Below, in pieces: positions 33,318 through 41,410 of a stretch of DNA of 48,414 bases. Position 1 is the first letter of the stretch, and each line of letters opens with the position of its first letter. Source of the stretch: Billgrantia endophytica (GTDB lineage: Bacteria > Pseudomonadota > Gammaproteobacteria > Pseudomonadales > Halomonadaceae); NCBI RefSeq assembly GCF_002879615.1, contig NZ_PNRF01000006.1:1-48414 (forward strand), given 5' to 3'. Under the pieces are notes generated by a model. That model saw nothing but the letters and a program-made list of their open reading frames with translations, was not told the DNA's origin and ran no database searches. The position numbers and the translations under genes were made by a program.

Positions 33318-34541
33318 CTAGACATAGAAATCAAGTTCTTCCTGATGCTTCAGCAGGTCGCGCAGGATATGGGGGTCCTCGCCCTTGAAGTAGATCAGGC
33401 CCCAGTGAGTACCGAAGGCGGTGCGCTTGGTCACCGTCTCCGCCATGGGAGGGGTCAGCTCGTGGGACTCGAAGTAAGGGTGGTCCTCGACCTCCTCGGG
33501 GATCTCCAGGCGGCTGACGACCCGGCGGCGGGGGTAAACGCCGAAACAACCGGCATAGCACGTGGCATCGACCACTTCCCGTGGGAAGAACGCCTCGACC
33601 TCTTCGGGTTTGGTCTTGGGGTCGAAGACCATCATGCTGGCCTGATAGGCATTGAAGCCGTAGACCCGTTCGAGCAGTTCGAACACCTTGAAACCCGGCG
33701 GGCGGTAGGCCACCTCGCCAAAGTACATTTCACCATCGCTGGTCACGAAGTACTCGGGGTGGATCAGCCCGAACTCGATGTCGAAGGTCTTGATCAGTTT
33801 TTCGATCTGGGCCGTGATCTGGGGTCGGTAGCGCTCGATCTCGGGGGAGCCCGGCACGAAGACCGAATAGCCCAGTGTCACGTACTCGGAAATGTTGAGA
33901 AACGCGACCTTGCCGTTATGGACCCAGGCCTCTACGGCGAATTCCCACCCGTCCAGGTGCGACTCCATCAGCACGGGAAATTCTTCGTCGGGGATGGAGT
34001 CGACTTCATCGGGGGTACGGATCACCCGGTGGCCCAGGCAGCCGGCCTTGTCGAAGGCCTTGAGATGGATCGGGTCGTTGGGGTCGCCGTCGAGCTTCAG
34101 CAGGGTCTGGTTGACCCGCTTGAGGAAGCGGATGACATCGGCCTTGTCATGGGCTTCCTCGAAGATGCCCACGCGGATGCCGCCAAGCTGGGCTCGGCGC
34201 TTCATCAGGGCCTTGTCGCGCAGCAATAGCGACTGGCCGTAGAGGCGGGGGTTGTCGAGCAGCAGCGAGTTGATGGCGCCGGCCCACTCCACGGTTTCCT
34301 CGAACATCGGAATCGCCACGTCGACGCCCATTTCCTTGAGGGTCTCGGCGATTTCCATGGATCGGTCGTTGAGCCGCTCGAAGTTCCAGGAAACGTAGGG
34401 GATGTCATGCTGCTGGCAATACTTTTCCGCCCAATCCGGTGCTACCACCACGTAGCGTCGATCAAAGTTTTCGGCGGCTTCGACAGCGTTCAGGCTCCAG
34501 CCGAGCAAAGCGATATAGCCCTTGTTGGGGTCCTTTTTCAT
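33318..34541 (-). CDS. ATP-grasp domain carboxylate-amine ligase-like protein
   Basis: A protein of 407 residues, cytosolic. N-terminal Rossmann-like pre-ATP-grasp domain (KGYIALLGWSLNAVEAAENF). ATP-binding region around HLKAFDKAGCLGHRVIRT, then ESHLDGWEFAVEAWVHNGKV. The metal-binding end is EFGLIHPEYFVTSDGEMYFG followed by EVAYRPPGF, where the usual Asn of 'ExN' is replaced by Ala. ATP-grasp ligases activate a carboxylate as acyl phosphate and join it to an amine or thiol. It is the first gene of a two-gene operon with the 681-residue protein. Substrates are not deducible. Good start with AGGAGGCGCACC-like leader upstream. Confidence 0.88.
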   Translation of the reverse strand: MKKDPNKGYIALLGWSLNAVEAAENFDRRYVVVAPDWAEKYCQQHDIPYVSWNFERLNDRSMEIAETLKEMGVDVAIPMFEETVEWAGAINSLLLDNPRLYGQSLLLRDKALMKRRAQLGGIRVGIFEEAHDKADVIRFLKRVNQTLLKLDGDPNDPIHLKAFDKAGCLGHRVIRTPDEVDSIPDEEFPVLMESHLDGWEFAVEAWVHNGKVAFLNISEYVTLGYSVFVPGSPEIERYRPQITAQIEKLIKTFDIEFGLIHPEYFVTSDGEMYFGEVAYRPPGFKVFELLERVYGFNAYQASMMVFDPKTKPEEVEAFFPREVVDATCYAGCFGVYPRRRVVSRLEIPEEVEDHPYFESHELTPPMAETVTKRTAFGTHWGLIYFKGEDPHILRDLLKHQEELDFYV

Positions 34542-34651
34542 GGTGCGCCTCCTGAGCGGGTAACACGACTGTTCTCGTGGCTATGTCTCTTTAACCCTAC
34601 ACGACAAATCAACGCGTCACACACACGATCACGCCGAGCGCCGGAACGCCC

Positions 34652-34680
34652 TTGCTGGCCTGCCTGCCCGCTGGTATAGT
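34652..34680 (+). promoter_or_regulatory. Likely sigma-70 promoter of the 4.5S RNA gene
   Basis: TTGCTG (34652-34657) and TATAGT (34675-34680) are separated by exactly 17 bases. Transcription would start near 34687, giving a precursor with a 5' leader of about 68 bases. The leader is longer than in E. coli, so a second start nearer the RNA is possible. The divergent ATP-grasp gene begins 110 bases away. Confidence 0.6.
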
Positions 34681-34754
34681 GCACCCGCACTCGGCAAGCC
34701 ATTGATGTGGCGCCGGGTTCGATGCCTGCATCCAGCATGCGGACATCATGTCGT

Positions 34755-34864
34755 GGTGGCCCCGTCGGTCCTCCCGCAACGCTAAACCGCAAACCCCGCC
34801 AGGCCCGGAAGGGAGCAACGGTAGTGGTGGTCGCGTGTGCCGGGATGTGGCTGTCGGGGCCGCC
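34755..34864 (+). ncRNA. ffs: 4.5S RNA (signal recognition particle RNA)
   Basis: The ends GGTGGCCCCG and CGGGGCCGCC pair to close one long hairpin. The conserved SRP domain IV is present: CAGGCCCGGAAGGGAGCAAC carries the GGAA tetraloop and the symmetric and asymmetric internal loops that bind Ffh. GGTCCTCCCGCAACGCTA and GCGTGTGCCGGGATGTGGC match the E. coli molecule almost exactly. Length about 110 nucleotides, as expected. It works with Ffh and FtsY in co-translational membrane targeting and is essential. A decayed IS4 element starts about 60 bases downstream. Confidence 0.95.
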
Positions 34865-34922
34865 TCCATCTCTCTATAAAGGTTTTTAGGCCGCTGGGTT
34901 CGTCAAAAGCACAATCCGTTAA

Positions 34923-36108
34923 TCCGCGCCAAAACGCCTGCAAGCGTTGCTCGACGTGGTGGGCGTGCTGTTGAGCGAGCGCCGTCTTGGTGTGACGGCC
35001 TTGGGGCGTGCCTTGCCGGTATCAGCGACACCCAAGCATATCATCAAACGGGTTGATCGGTTTCTGACTAACCATCATCTACATTAGGGACGGGCACTTG
35101 TCTTATTGGCTCGTGGCGTCGCTGCTGATCGGCCACACTACCCGTCACTGATTCTGGTGGACTGGTGACCCGATCGATGACCCTGGCCAGCGATTCTTGT
35201 TGCGAGCCATTGTCGGGTGCTCACTACCGATTTTCGAAAAGGTCAACCATAAGAATGGTTGCCAGCGCTGTGAAGCGTACTTGCTCGCGGCCTTGGCCGA
35301 GCGAGTCCTGCCTGCCGATTCAACGCCGATCCTCATCACCGATGCGGGCTTTCGCGACCCTTGGTTCAAGGCGGTCGAGGCGCGTGGTTGGTACTACATG
35401 AACCGGGTTCGCAGCCCCACTAGGTGCCTGGCTCCGCGTGGCGGCCTGTGACAGCCTTGTTCAACAAGCAACCTCGGCAAGCACCGGGTTCCGTTCATAT
35501 CTCTGAGAACAACCCGCTGAGATTGCCCTACCCGCATGGTGCTCTAGCATCGGCCGCCGAAGGGATGTCAACATCGCAATAAGCAAGGCCAAGTCTCTTA
35601 AGACGGCTGCAGTCGGGCGATTGCCCAGCGCCAGAAGGAACCCTGGGTGCTGGTCAGCAACTTGTGGGAGCGCTCAACGCTGGCGGACAAGCTGATGGCT
35701 ATTTACCGGCAGCGCATGCAGATTGAAGAAGTCTTTCTTCATATCAAAAACACCTTGTTTGGACTGGGCTTCGGCATGTACCAGTCTTGCCAGGGCAAAC
35801 GCATCGAAATCCTGCTGCTGACCGCGATGCTGGCCAGTGTCATCGTGATGGTCGCCAGCCTGCATGTCCGTGAGTGCGGTCAACAGTGGTGCTACCAGAG
35901 CAACAGTATCCGGCACCGGGACGAGCTCTCCGTGTGGCGGTTGAGCCCGGAATGGTTACGGCGCCATCTTGTTCGGTGCTGCCCCTTAGCTCTCCTGAAA
36001 AAACGCTTCAAGCAAGCCTTGCTAGGCCTGGAGAGCGCCGGTGGTGAGTGGCGACTGGTCGCTATGGCATGGAACATCAAGCGGATGCACCGTCTGGTGA
36101 CAGGCTGA
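34923..36108 (+). pseudogene. IS4-family transposase, decayed by stops and frameshifts
   Basis: Pieces of one transposase appear in several frames. The N-terminal part reads LQALLDVVGVLLSERRLGVT, TPKHIIKRVDRFLTNHHL, then a stop at 35085. It continues ARGVAADRPHYPSLILVDW (first catalytic Asp) to a stop at 35166. The second Asp is in ILITDAGFRDPWFKAVEARG near 35335. The IS4 YREK signature is intact in YRQRMQIEEVFLHIK near 35700-35750. The last piece (35647-36108) ends KRMHRLVTG. Total span of about 1.2 kb is full length, so the element was whole before it decayed. I could not identify the terminal inverted repeats with confidence. Confidence 0.88.
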
Positions 36109-36428
36109 AGGGGCCCCCTGAGAGGGCTTTCTTACAGGCGATCAGGCCCCCAGTAGTGCTTCGAGAGTGGCTGATGGCGCTTCGTGACCTGAGCTGTGGG
36201 CGCCAACAGAAAGGGGCGTCGTTACCATGAGAGACGCCCATCACCCGACAGCTTGCTAGGGCTTATCAGCATGCGCCGATTAGATCGGCATCATAGTCGA
36301 CATTATGGGCAACGAACTTGTTGACAAAATCGGCGATGTCACTGACTATTTGAAATGTGGGGTGCGTGAAGCCCAATCAGGCAGATCACCTCTGAGCTCA
36401 CAAATAAATACAATTGGAGTGTAAGTTA
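36109..36428. other. Intergenic region between the IS4 remnant and the TAXI-TRAP operon
   Basis: No gene is supported here. It contains a palindrome GCCGAT-TAG-ATCGGC at 36275-36289. A weak promoter candidate follows: TTGACA at 36321-36326, 17 bases, then GACTAT at 36344-36349, which would drive the TAXI-TRAP operon. The first 130 bases probably include the right end of the IS4 element. Confidence 0.5.
36321..36349 (+). promoter_or_regulatory. Candidate promoter of the TAXI-TRAP operon
   Basis: A perfect -35 box TTGACA is followed at 17 bases by GACTAT, a poor -10 match. The weak -10 would fit a promoter that needs an activator. It is 80 bases upstream of the first gene. Confidence 0.35.
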
Positions 36429-37388
36429 ATGAAAAAATTAGTAACTGTCACCGCATCTGCGATCCTCGCTACATCCTTGTGCACCACCGCGCAAGCATCC
36501 CAGGATGTCACCATTGGTGCAGCATCCGTTGGCGGCACTTTTTATGTTTGGGCAAGTGGTATGGCAAGCGTCCTGAACAAGATTGGTATGAACACCAATG
36601 TGGAGGTAACTGGGGGACCGTTGCACAATATTCAGCTCGTCCATGGCGGTGAGCTGGAACTTGGCCTAGTGACGGCGGCGCCTGCCTATGAAGGTTTGCT
36701 CGGCATCGAGTGGGCGGATGGACAAAAATACGATAATATTCGCGCCGTGCTGCCTATGTATCCTAGCTACTTCACTTGGTGGTCAGTGAAGGACTCTGAC
36801 ATCAAAACCTTTGAGGACCTTGAGGGCAAAGTAGTGGCTATGGGACCGGCCGGTGGCACGCCGGATGCTTACGGTCGAAAGGTTTACGATCATACAGGCA
36901 TCCAGCCGTCCCAGATCGTTAATGCGGGTTTCTCGGACATCGTTAATCAGTTGCGTGATGGCCAGGTAGATGCCGCTCTCACCACTGCGGGTCTACCTCA
37001 TCCGGCAGTCGCCGAGACCGAATCCACCCATGGTATAAACCTGATCACCCTGCCGAAGGAAATCAGTCAATCCTTCATTGGGGAATACCCCTACTTTGGT
37101 ACCGATGTGGTTCCTGCGGGCACCTATGACGCCGTGACAGAAGACCAGCCGACACTCACCGTGTGGAACTTTTTAATCACGAACAAGGAACAGTCCGATG
37201 ATTTAGTTTATGAGATGGTCAAGGCAGCTTTCGAACACCACGATACCCTGATGGAGACCCACCGGGCCTCAGAGCATGTCATTCTGGAGAATATTGCTGA
37301 AATAACGGTTCCTCTACATCCGGGTGCCATCCGGTACTACGAAGAGCAAGGTGTTGATATCCCCGACCGACTCATTCCAGAGGACTGA
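36429..37388 (+). CDS. TRAP transporter TAXI-family substrate-binding protein
   Basis: A protein of 319 residues from ATG 36429, with GGAGTG at 36416-36421; an upstream TTG is not needed. Signal peptide MKKLVTVTASAILATSLCTT, cleavage near AQASQD. Mature part has the TAXI motif TIGAASVGGTFYVWASGMAS, then VTGGPLHNIQLVHGGELELG. TAXI receptors deliver organic acids such as glutamate- or oxoglutarate-like compounds to a fused TRAP permease. The permease follows at 37493. GC content is below that of the backbone genes. It is the first gene of the catabolic island. Confidence 0.92.
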   Translation: MKKLVTVTASAILATSLCTTAQASQDVTIGAASVGGTFYVWASGMASVLNKIGMNTNVEVTGGPLHNIQLVHGGELELGLVTAAPAYEGLLGIEWADGQKYDNIRAVLPMYPSYFTWWSVKDSDIKTFEDLEGKVVAMGPAGGTPDAYGRKVYDHTGIQPSQIVNAGFSDIVNQLRDGQVDAALTTAGLPHPAVAETESTHGINLITLPKEISQSFIGEYPYFGTDVVPAGTYDAVTEDQPTLTVWNFLITNKEQSDDLVYEMVKAAFEHHDTLMETHRASEHVILENIAEITVPLHPGAIRYYEEQGVDIPDRLIPED

Positions 37389-37492
37389 TCTACAAGCTCT
37401 ACAGGTTTGAGCGATGCCATGAGGCCCGCAGCGCCGAGCGTGGTGTCCTTGTCTATACAAAGTCAATAAAATAAATGTAAGTCGAGGTTATC

Positions 37493-39364
37493 ATGTCATT
37501 CCTGCGTGACAGCACCGGATGGTCCCTGCGGGCACTAATTGCCATTACTGCCTTGGCGATTCTAGGCTTCCATTTTTACGCCTTAATCATTCAGCCGCTG
37601 GATCCGCTGATTTTCCGTGTTTGGCATATCACGGGTCTTGTGGTCTTTGGTTCGCTGGTCAGTCTGACTATGGATAGTCCTTGGCTGCGTTATACCGCTC
37701 CGGCTCTAGCACTTGCAGTACTGAGTGGTGCAATTTACATGACAATGGATATGCAAGGCATCGCCATGCGGGCGGGTGTACTCCCATCGGATACGGATGT
37801 GATAATTGCCGTACTGATGGTGGGTGCGGTTCTAGAGGTTACACGTCGTACCACTGGCAACGCTATTTTTATCCTTGCTGTCCTGGCGATTCTATATGGG
37901 CTTTATGGTAATTATCTTCCAAACTTTGTTGGTCATCGCGGCTACAGTTTTGAGAGGTTGGTGACTTATCTATACACTACAAATGGTTTGTTAAATATTC
38001 CACTGGGATCCTCTGCGACCTATATATACCTTTTTGTCCTCTTTGGTTCACTGATGATGGCCTCTGGAGCCGGTGAATACCTGATCAAGTTAGCGATTGC
38101 GATGTCCGGGCGAGCGCGAGGCGGTCCTGCCAAGGTGGCGATTACAGCCAGTGGCTTCTTTGGCATGATCAACGGCACCTCGGCTGGCAACGTGGTGGCC
38201 ACGGGTTCGATGACGATTCCCATGATGAAACGGGCTGGCTATACGCCCACGGTCGCCGCTTCTGTCGAAGCCACATCATCAAGCGGCGGGCAGATCCTTC
38301 CGCCTGTCATGGGCGCTGCCGCTTTCCTGATGGTCGACATGACCGGGATGTCTTATACCAGTATTATCATGGCGGCCACGATTCCTGCGGTGCTCTATTT
38401 TCTTTCCGTGTTTATGATGTCGCACTATGAGGCAGTTAATCGCGGCATCGGCGGCGTATCGAATGAAGAGCAGCGTCTGGATAAAAAGTCTTTGCTTACG
38501 GGGCTGTATTTCTTGCTTCCACCGCTGGTATTAATTTTCTCCCTACTGGTGCTTAACGTTTCAATTATTCTCTCCGGCTTGTATGCAGTCGCAGCTACCT
38601 TGCTTGTGAGCTGGATCCGCAAGGTGACGCGTATCGGTCCGAAAGTCGCCACTAAGGCCAGCATCGATGCTGCAAGTAGTATTCTACCAATTGCCGCGAC
38701 CTGTGCGACAGCCGGGATTATCATGGGGGTACTTAATCTCACTGGCATGGGCCTGAAATTGGCAATGGTGATCATCACAATCACTGGTGGTAGCCTGTTC
38801 CTGACGCTGCTCCTGGCGATGGTAGTCACAATTGTCCTGGGTATGGGGTTGCCGACGGTGGCCGCCTACGCGATCACCGGGGCAGTGGTGGCGCCCGCAC
38901 TCACGCGCTTAGGCGTCGAACCGATGGCGGCACACCTTTTCGTGCTCTACTTTGCCTCCATGTCGGCCATCACACCGCCAGTTTCACTGGCTAGTTTCGC
39001 TGCGGCAGCTGTGGCGAGGGCACCGGTCTGGCCAGTGGCCATGACCGCACTCAAGCTGGGCACTGCCGGGTTCATCGTTCCATACTTATTCGTCTACCGT
39101 CCAGAGATCCTGATGGCTGGGAGCTTTGGCAGCATCGTCTTTGAAACAGTGATTGCCGTGATTGCGATTATTAGTCTGGCAGCCGCACTTCAGCTGCGTA
39201 CTGATACTTGGTGGCCAAGGGTTGCCTGGTTTGCCGGCGCCATTTTGCTACTGACACCAGATCTGCTGCTCACAGCTGTGGGATTGGCCATTGCTGGGCT
39301 CGCAACTGCTTGGGAGCTTCATCATCGCCGACAGCATCCAGTGGCTGGTCGAGCGGCTAGGTGA
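37493..39364 (+). CDS. TRAP transporter fused permease (DctQ-DctM), TAXI type
   Basis: A protein of 623 residues, the usual size for TAXI-linked fused permeases. The first four helices (about 1-110) are the DctQ-like part, and the rest is the DctM part with more than ten helices. The family signature GFFGMINGTSAGNVVATGSM and VEATSSSGGQILPPVMGAAA is present near residues 220-285. A matching second half is GLPTVAAYAITGAVVAPALT and MSAITPPVSLASFAAAAVAR. It uses a Na+ gradient to import the acid captured by the upstream receptor. Spacing of 104 bases to the receptor gene fits one operon. Confidence 0.93.
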   Translation: MSFLRDSTGWSLRALIAITALAILGFHFYALIIQPLDPLIFRVWHITGLVVFGSLVSLTMDSPWLRYTAPALALAVLSGAIYMTMDMQGIAMRAGVLPSDTDVIIAVLMVGAVLEVTRRTTGNAIFILAVLAILYGLYGNYLPNFVGHRGYSFERLVTYLYTTNGLLNIPLGSSATYIYLFVLFGSLMMASGAGEYLIKLAIAMSGRARGGPAKVAITASGFFGMINGTSAGNVVATGSMTIPMMKRAGYTPTVAASVEATSSSGGQILPPVMGAAAFLMVDMTGMSYTSIIMAATIPAVLYFLSVFMMSHYEAVNRGIGGVSNEEQRLDKKSLLTGLYFLLPPLVLIFSLLVLNVSIILSGLYAVAATLLVSWIRKVTRIGPKVATKASIDAASSILPIAATCATAGIIMGVLNLTGMGLKLAMVIITITGGSLFLTLLLAMVVTIVLGMGLPTVAAYAITGAVVAPALTRLGVEPMAAHLFVLYFASMSAITPPVSLASFAAAAVARAPVWPVAMTALKLGTAGFIVPYLFVYRPEILMAGSFGSIVFETVIAVIAIISLAAALQLRTDTWWPRVAWFAGAILLLTPDLLLTAVGLAIAGLATAWELHHRRQHPVAGRAAR

Positions 39365-39416
39365 TGAAAAGCAACGGGAAGAAATCTATCATTGACGAGC
39401 CAGCTAGAGGTATGTA

Positions 39417-40217
39417 ATGAACAGCACGTTCCTTGAATACTCCACGATCAACGTGGAGCGACGTGATAACGGCGTTGCAATCCTGACCCTTAACCGCCCT
39501 GATGCACTCCATGCCTTGAATAGCGTGATGGCCAATGAGCTGATTCGACAGTTCAGCGATTGGGCAGTGGATACCCGCCTGCGCTGTATCGTGATCACGG
39601 CCAGTGGACTCCGGGCTTTTTGCGTGGGTGCCGATCTCAAGGAGCGTAATTGCCTGGACGAAGATGGTATCCGACGTCAGCATGCGCTTTTCAGGTTGTT
39701 CCTGATGATTCGACTGAGCTTGGACATTCCGGTGATAGCTGCAGTTCAGGGGGTGGCGCTCGGAGGCGGCGCGGAAATAGCGCTAGCCTCTGATATCGTG
39801 CTTGCTACTGAGGAAGCAGAGTTTGGGCTGCCGGAAATCGGCCTTGGCATTATGCCGGGACTGGGTGGAACTCAGCTCCTCCCTCGAATTACCGGACGTG
39901 GCAGGGCACTGGAGATGCTGCTGACTGGCGAGCGGATCAATGCGGAAGAGGCTCAGGAGTACGGTATCGTTTCCCGGATTTTTCCTCAGAAAGAGATGCT
40001 CAGCCGAGCCTTGGAAAAGGCTGAGCAGGTTGCTAGGATGCCGCCGCTGGCGGTTCGCTCGATACGCCGGGCTGTGCATATCGGTGGCGAGCTCGACCTC
40101 AATAGTGGGCTCGCCTACGAACTTGCTTTGCATCAACGACTGATGGCCAGCGAGGACCGGACGGAGGGGGTGCGCGCCTTCATCGAAAAACGTACTCCCA
40201 CATGGCGTGGTCGATAA
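39417..40217 (+). CDS. Enoyl-CoA hydratase/isomerase family protein
   Basis: A protein of 266 residues, full crotonase length. Oxyanion-hole residues occur in RAFCVGADLKERN and VALGGGAEIALASDIVLA, and the catalytic glutamate region is FGLPEIGLGIMPGLGGTQLL. The family covers CoA-thioester hydration, isomerisation and C-C bond cleavage. It lies 52 bases after the TRAP permease on the same strand, so it is probably co-transcribed. No CoA ligase or thiolase is in the island, so the CoA step must be supplied from elsewhere. Confidence 0.9.
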   Translation: MNSTFLEYSTINVERRDNGVAILTLNRPDALHALNSVMANELIRQFSDWAVDTRLRCIVITASGLRAFCVGADLKERNCLDEDGIRRQHALFRLFLMIRLSLDIPVIAAVQGVALGGGAEIALASDIVLATEEAEFGLPEIGLGIMPGLGGTQLLPRITGRGRALEMLLTGERINAEEAQEYGIVSRIFPQKEMLSRALEKAEQVARMPPLAVRSIRRAVHIGGELDLNSGLAYELALHQRLMASEDRTEGVRAFIEKRTPTWRGR

Positions 40218-40241
40218 CGTGCGGTGGATATAGTATACGAT

Positions 40242-40937
40242 CTACATGACGAAATCTTGGTAGCGCACTAGCCATTCCTTGGCGCTGCGGATGATTCGTT
40301 TTTTCATATCCTCAGCTGCAGCAGCTTCACCCGCCCGCATGTGCTTGAGCATTTCCAAATGCATCTCGCGTCCGATGGCTGCGCGCCCGTTCAATAGCGT
40401 GACTCTGCGCTTGATAAGTCTAGCTTTGTCATAAACCAGATCCAGGAAATTGGTGGCATGCGTGTTGTCTGCCCAACAAATGATCTCACGGCGGAGTTCT
40501 TCCAAGGCATCGATGTAACGCTCTATCTCGCCGTCGGAAATAGCCTTTTCCATCACCGAGCCGAAGAGTTCGATATAGAAGTCCCACGTCTCGGGGGGAG
40601 CGTTGATCGTTGCCTGGTGAGTGCACATGCCCTCCAAGACCTCTCGAACATCGAATATTTCATAGACCTCCTTGGGATCGAGCCTAGCTACGACTGCCCC
40701 CCGGTTGTGGATGCGGTTGACAAGTCCGCGCTGTTCGAGAATCCCAAAGGCTTCCCTAACAACAGACCTGGATGTGCTGAACTGGTGAGCGAGTTCGAGT
40801 TCGTGGAGGCGTGTGCCGGGGGGGAGATCATGTTCTGCGATCATATATCGCAATTCTAGAAGCACTTCTTCGGTACGTTGCTTCTGGCCGCGCCGTTTTT
40901 CCTTACCTGTCTTTTCCTGTGTGATACCGACTTTCAT
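40242..40937 (-). CDS. GntR-family regulator with FCD domain (first of two)
   Basis: A protein of 231 residues. Winged helix: DLPPGTRLHELELAHQFSTS, SVVREAFGILEQRGLVNRIH and NRGAVVARLD. FCD effector domain: EVYEIFDVREVLEGMCTHQA onwards, with histidines in REMHLEMLKHMRAG of the kind that hold a metal in this class. It is convergent with the enoyl-CoA hydratase (24 bases between stops) and divergent from the ThDP gene. It resembles the second regulator at 46136 in domain order and wording (REVLEG, NRGAVV). It probably represses one or both operons until an organic acid binds. Confidence 0.9.
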   Translation of the reverse strand: MKVGITQEKTGKEKRRGQKQRTEEVLLELRYMIAEHDLPPGTRLHELELAHQFSTSRSVVREAFGILEQRGLVNRIHNRGAVVARLDPKEVYEIFDVREVLEGMCTHQATINAPPETWDFYIELFGSVMEKAISDGEIERYIDALEELRREIICWADNTHATNFLDLVYDKARLIKRRVTLLNGRAAIGREMHLEMLKHMRAGEAAAAEDMKKRIIRSAKEWLVRYQDFVM

Positions 40938-41074
40938 AACTTACATGCTCTTAACATTCGGTTGATTGTCTTGGAAATCGTGGGGGATCGCACAAGTTCT
41001 GCAGTTAAACGTCTACCCACGTCCGGGGGCGCGCTGCAAGGCTTCGGAACGCGTCAGCCCCCTGCTGTTTGTTA

Positions 41075-41095
41075 CCCCCCACATACTGGGGGTTT
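41075..41095. other. C/G hairpin in the regulator-ThDP intergenic region
   Basis: CCCCC, seven spacer bases, then GGGGG and TTT lie about 140 bases upstream of the GntR start and 315 bases before the ThDP gene. The interval 40938-41410 has no gene that I can support. The hairpin resembles a weak terminator or leader structure on the plus strand. Confidence 0.35.
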
Positions 41096-41279
41096 CACCA
41101 TAAAACCAGAATGGACGGATCAGTTCCACTGTATACCATACCCGTTTGATGACAATTATGTCTACGAAAAAAAGAAAATCTAGGGATCTTACGGATTGGA
41201 GTGCCGATGCCTACGAGGAGTGAGCCACGAAACGTAAGAATTCGCTCATGATGTGACAACACATAGATAGACAAGAATG

Positions 41280-41295
41280 TTGACAAAAGTGTCAA
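41280..41295. promoter_or_regulatory. Palindrome upstream of the ThDP gene, candidate GntR operator
   Basis: TTGACAAAAGTGTCAA has two six-base arms, TTGACA and TGTCAA, around four bases. It lies 115 bases before the ThDP gene and overlaps a possible -35 hexamer (TTGACA). A repressor bound here would block the operon that follows. FCD-type regulators bind short palindromes of this sort, and one is encoded just upstream. Confidence 0.5.
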
Positions 41296-41410
41296 TGGTC
41301 CGGTACTTTCAGGATTCTTGGGGAGGCTGGGGGCTCAGCGGATAATTTTCGCCGTCACGGACTAGGGTGATCAAGACGGCGCCAATCCTGATGAGGAAAG
41401 GAGCAAGGAA

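Noticed and set aside
32982..34229. Plus-strand frame of 415 residues opposite the ATP-grasp operon
   Set aside because: Runs across two real genes and the gap between them; no conserved features.
34865..34922. Attachment site at the 3' end of the 4.5S RNA gene
   Set aside because: No integrase gene in the island and no second copy of the RNA 3' end further right was seen. The boundary is explained by an IS4 element.
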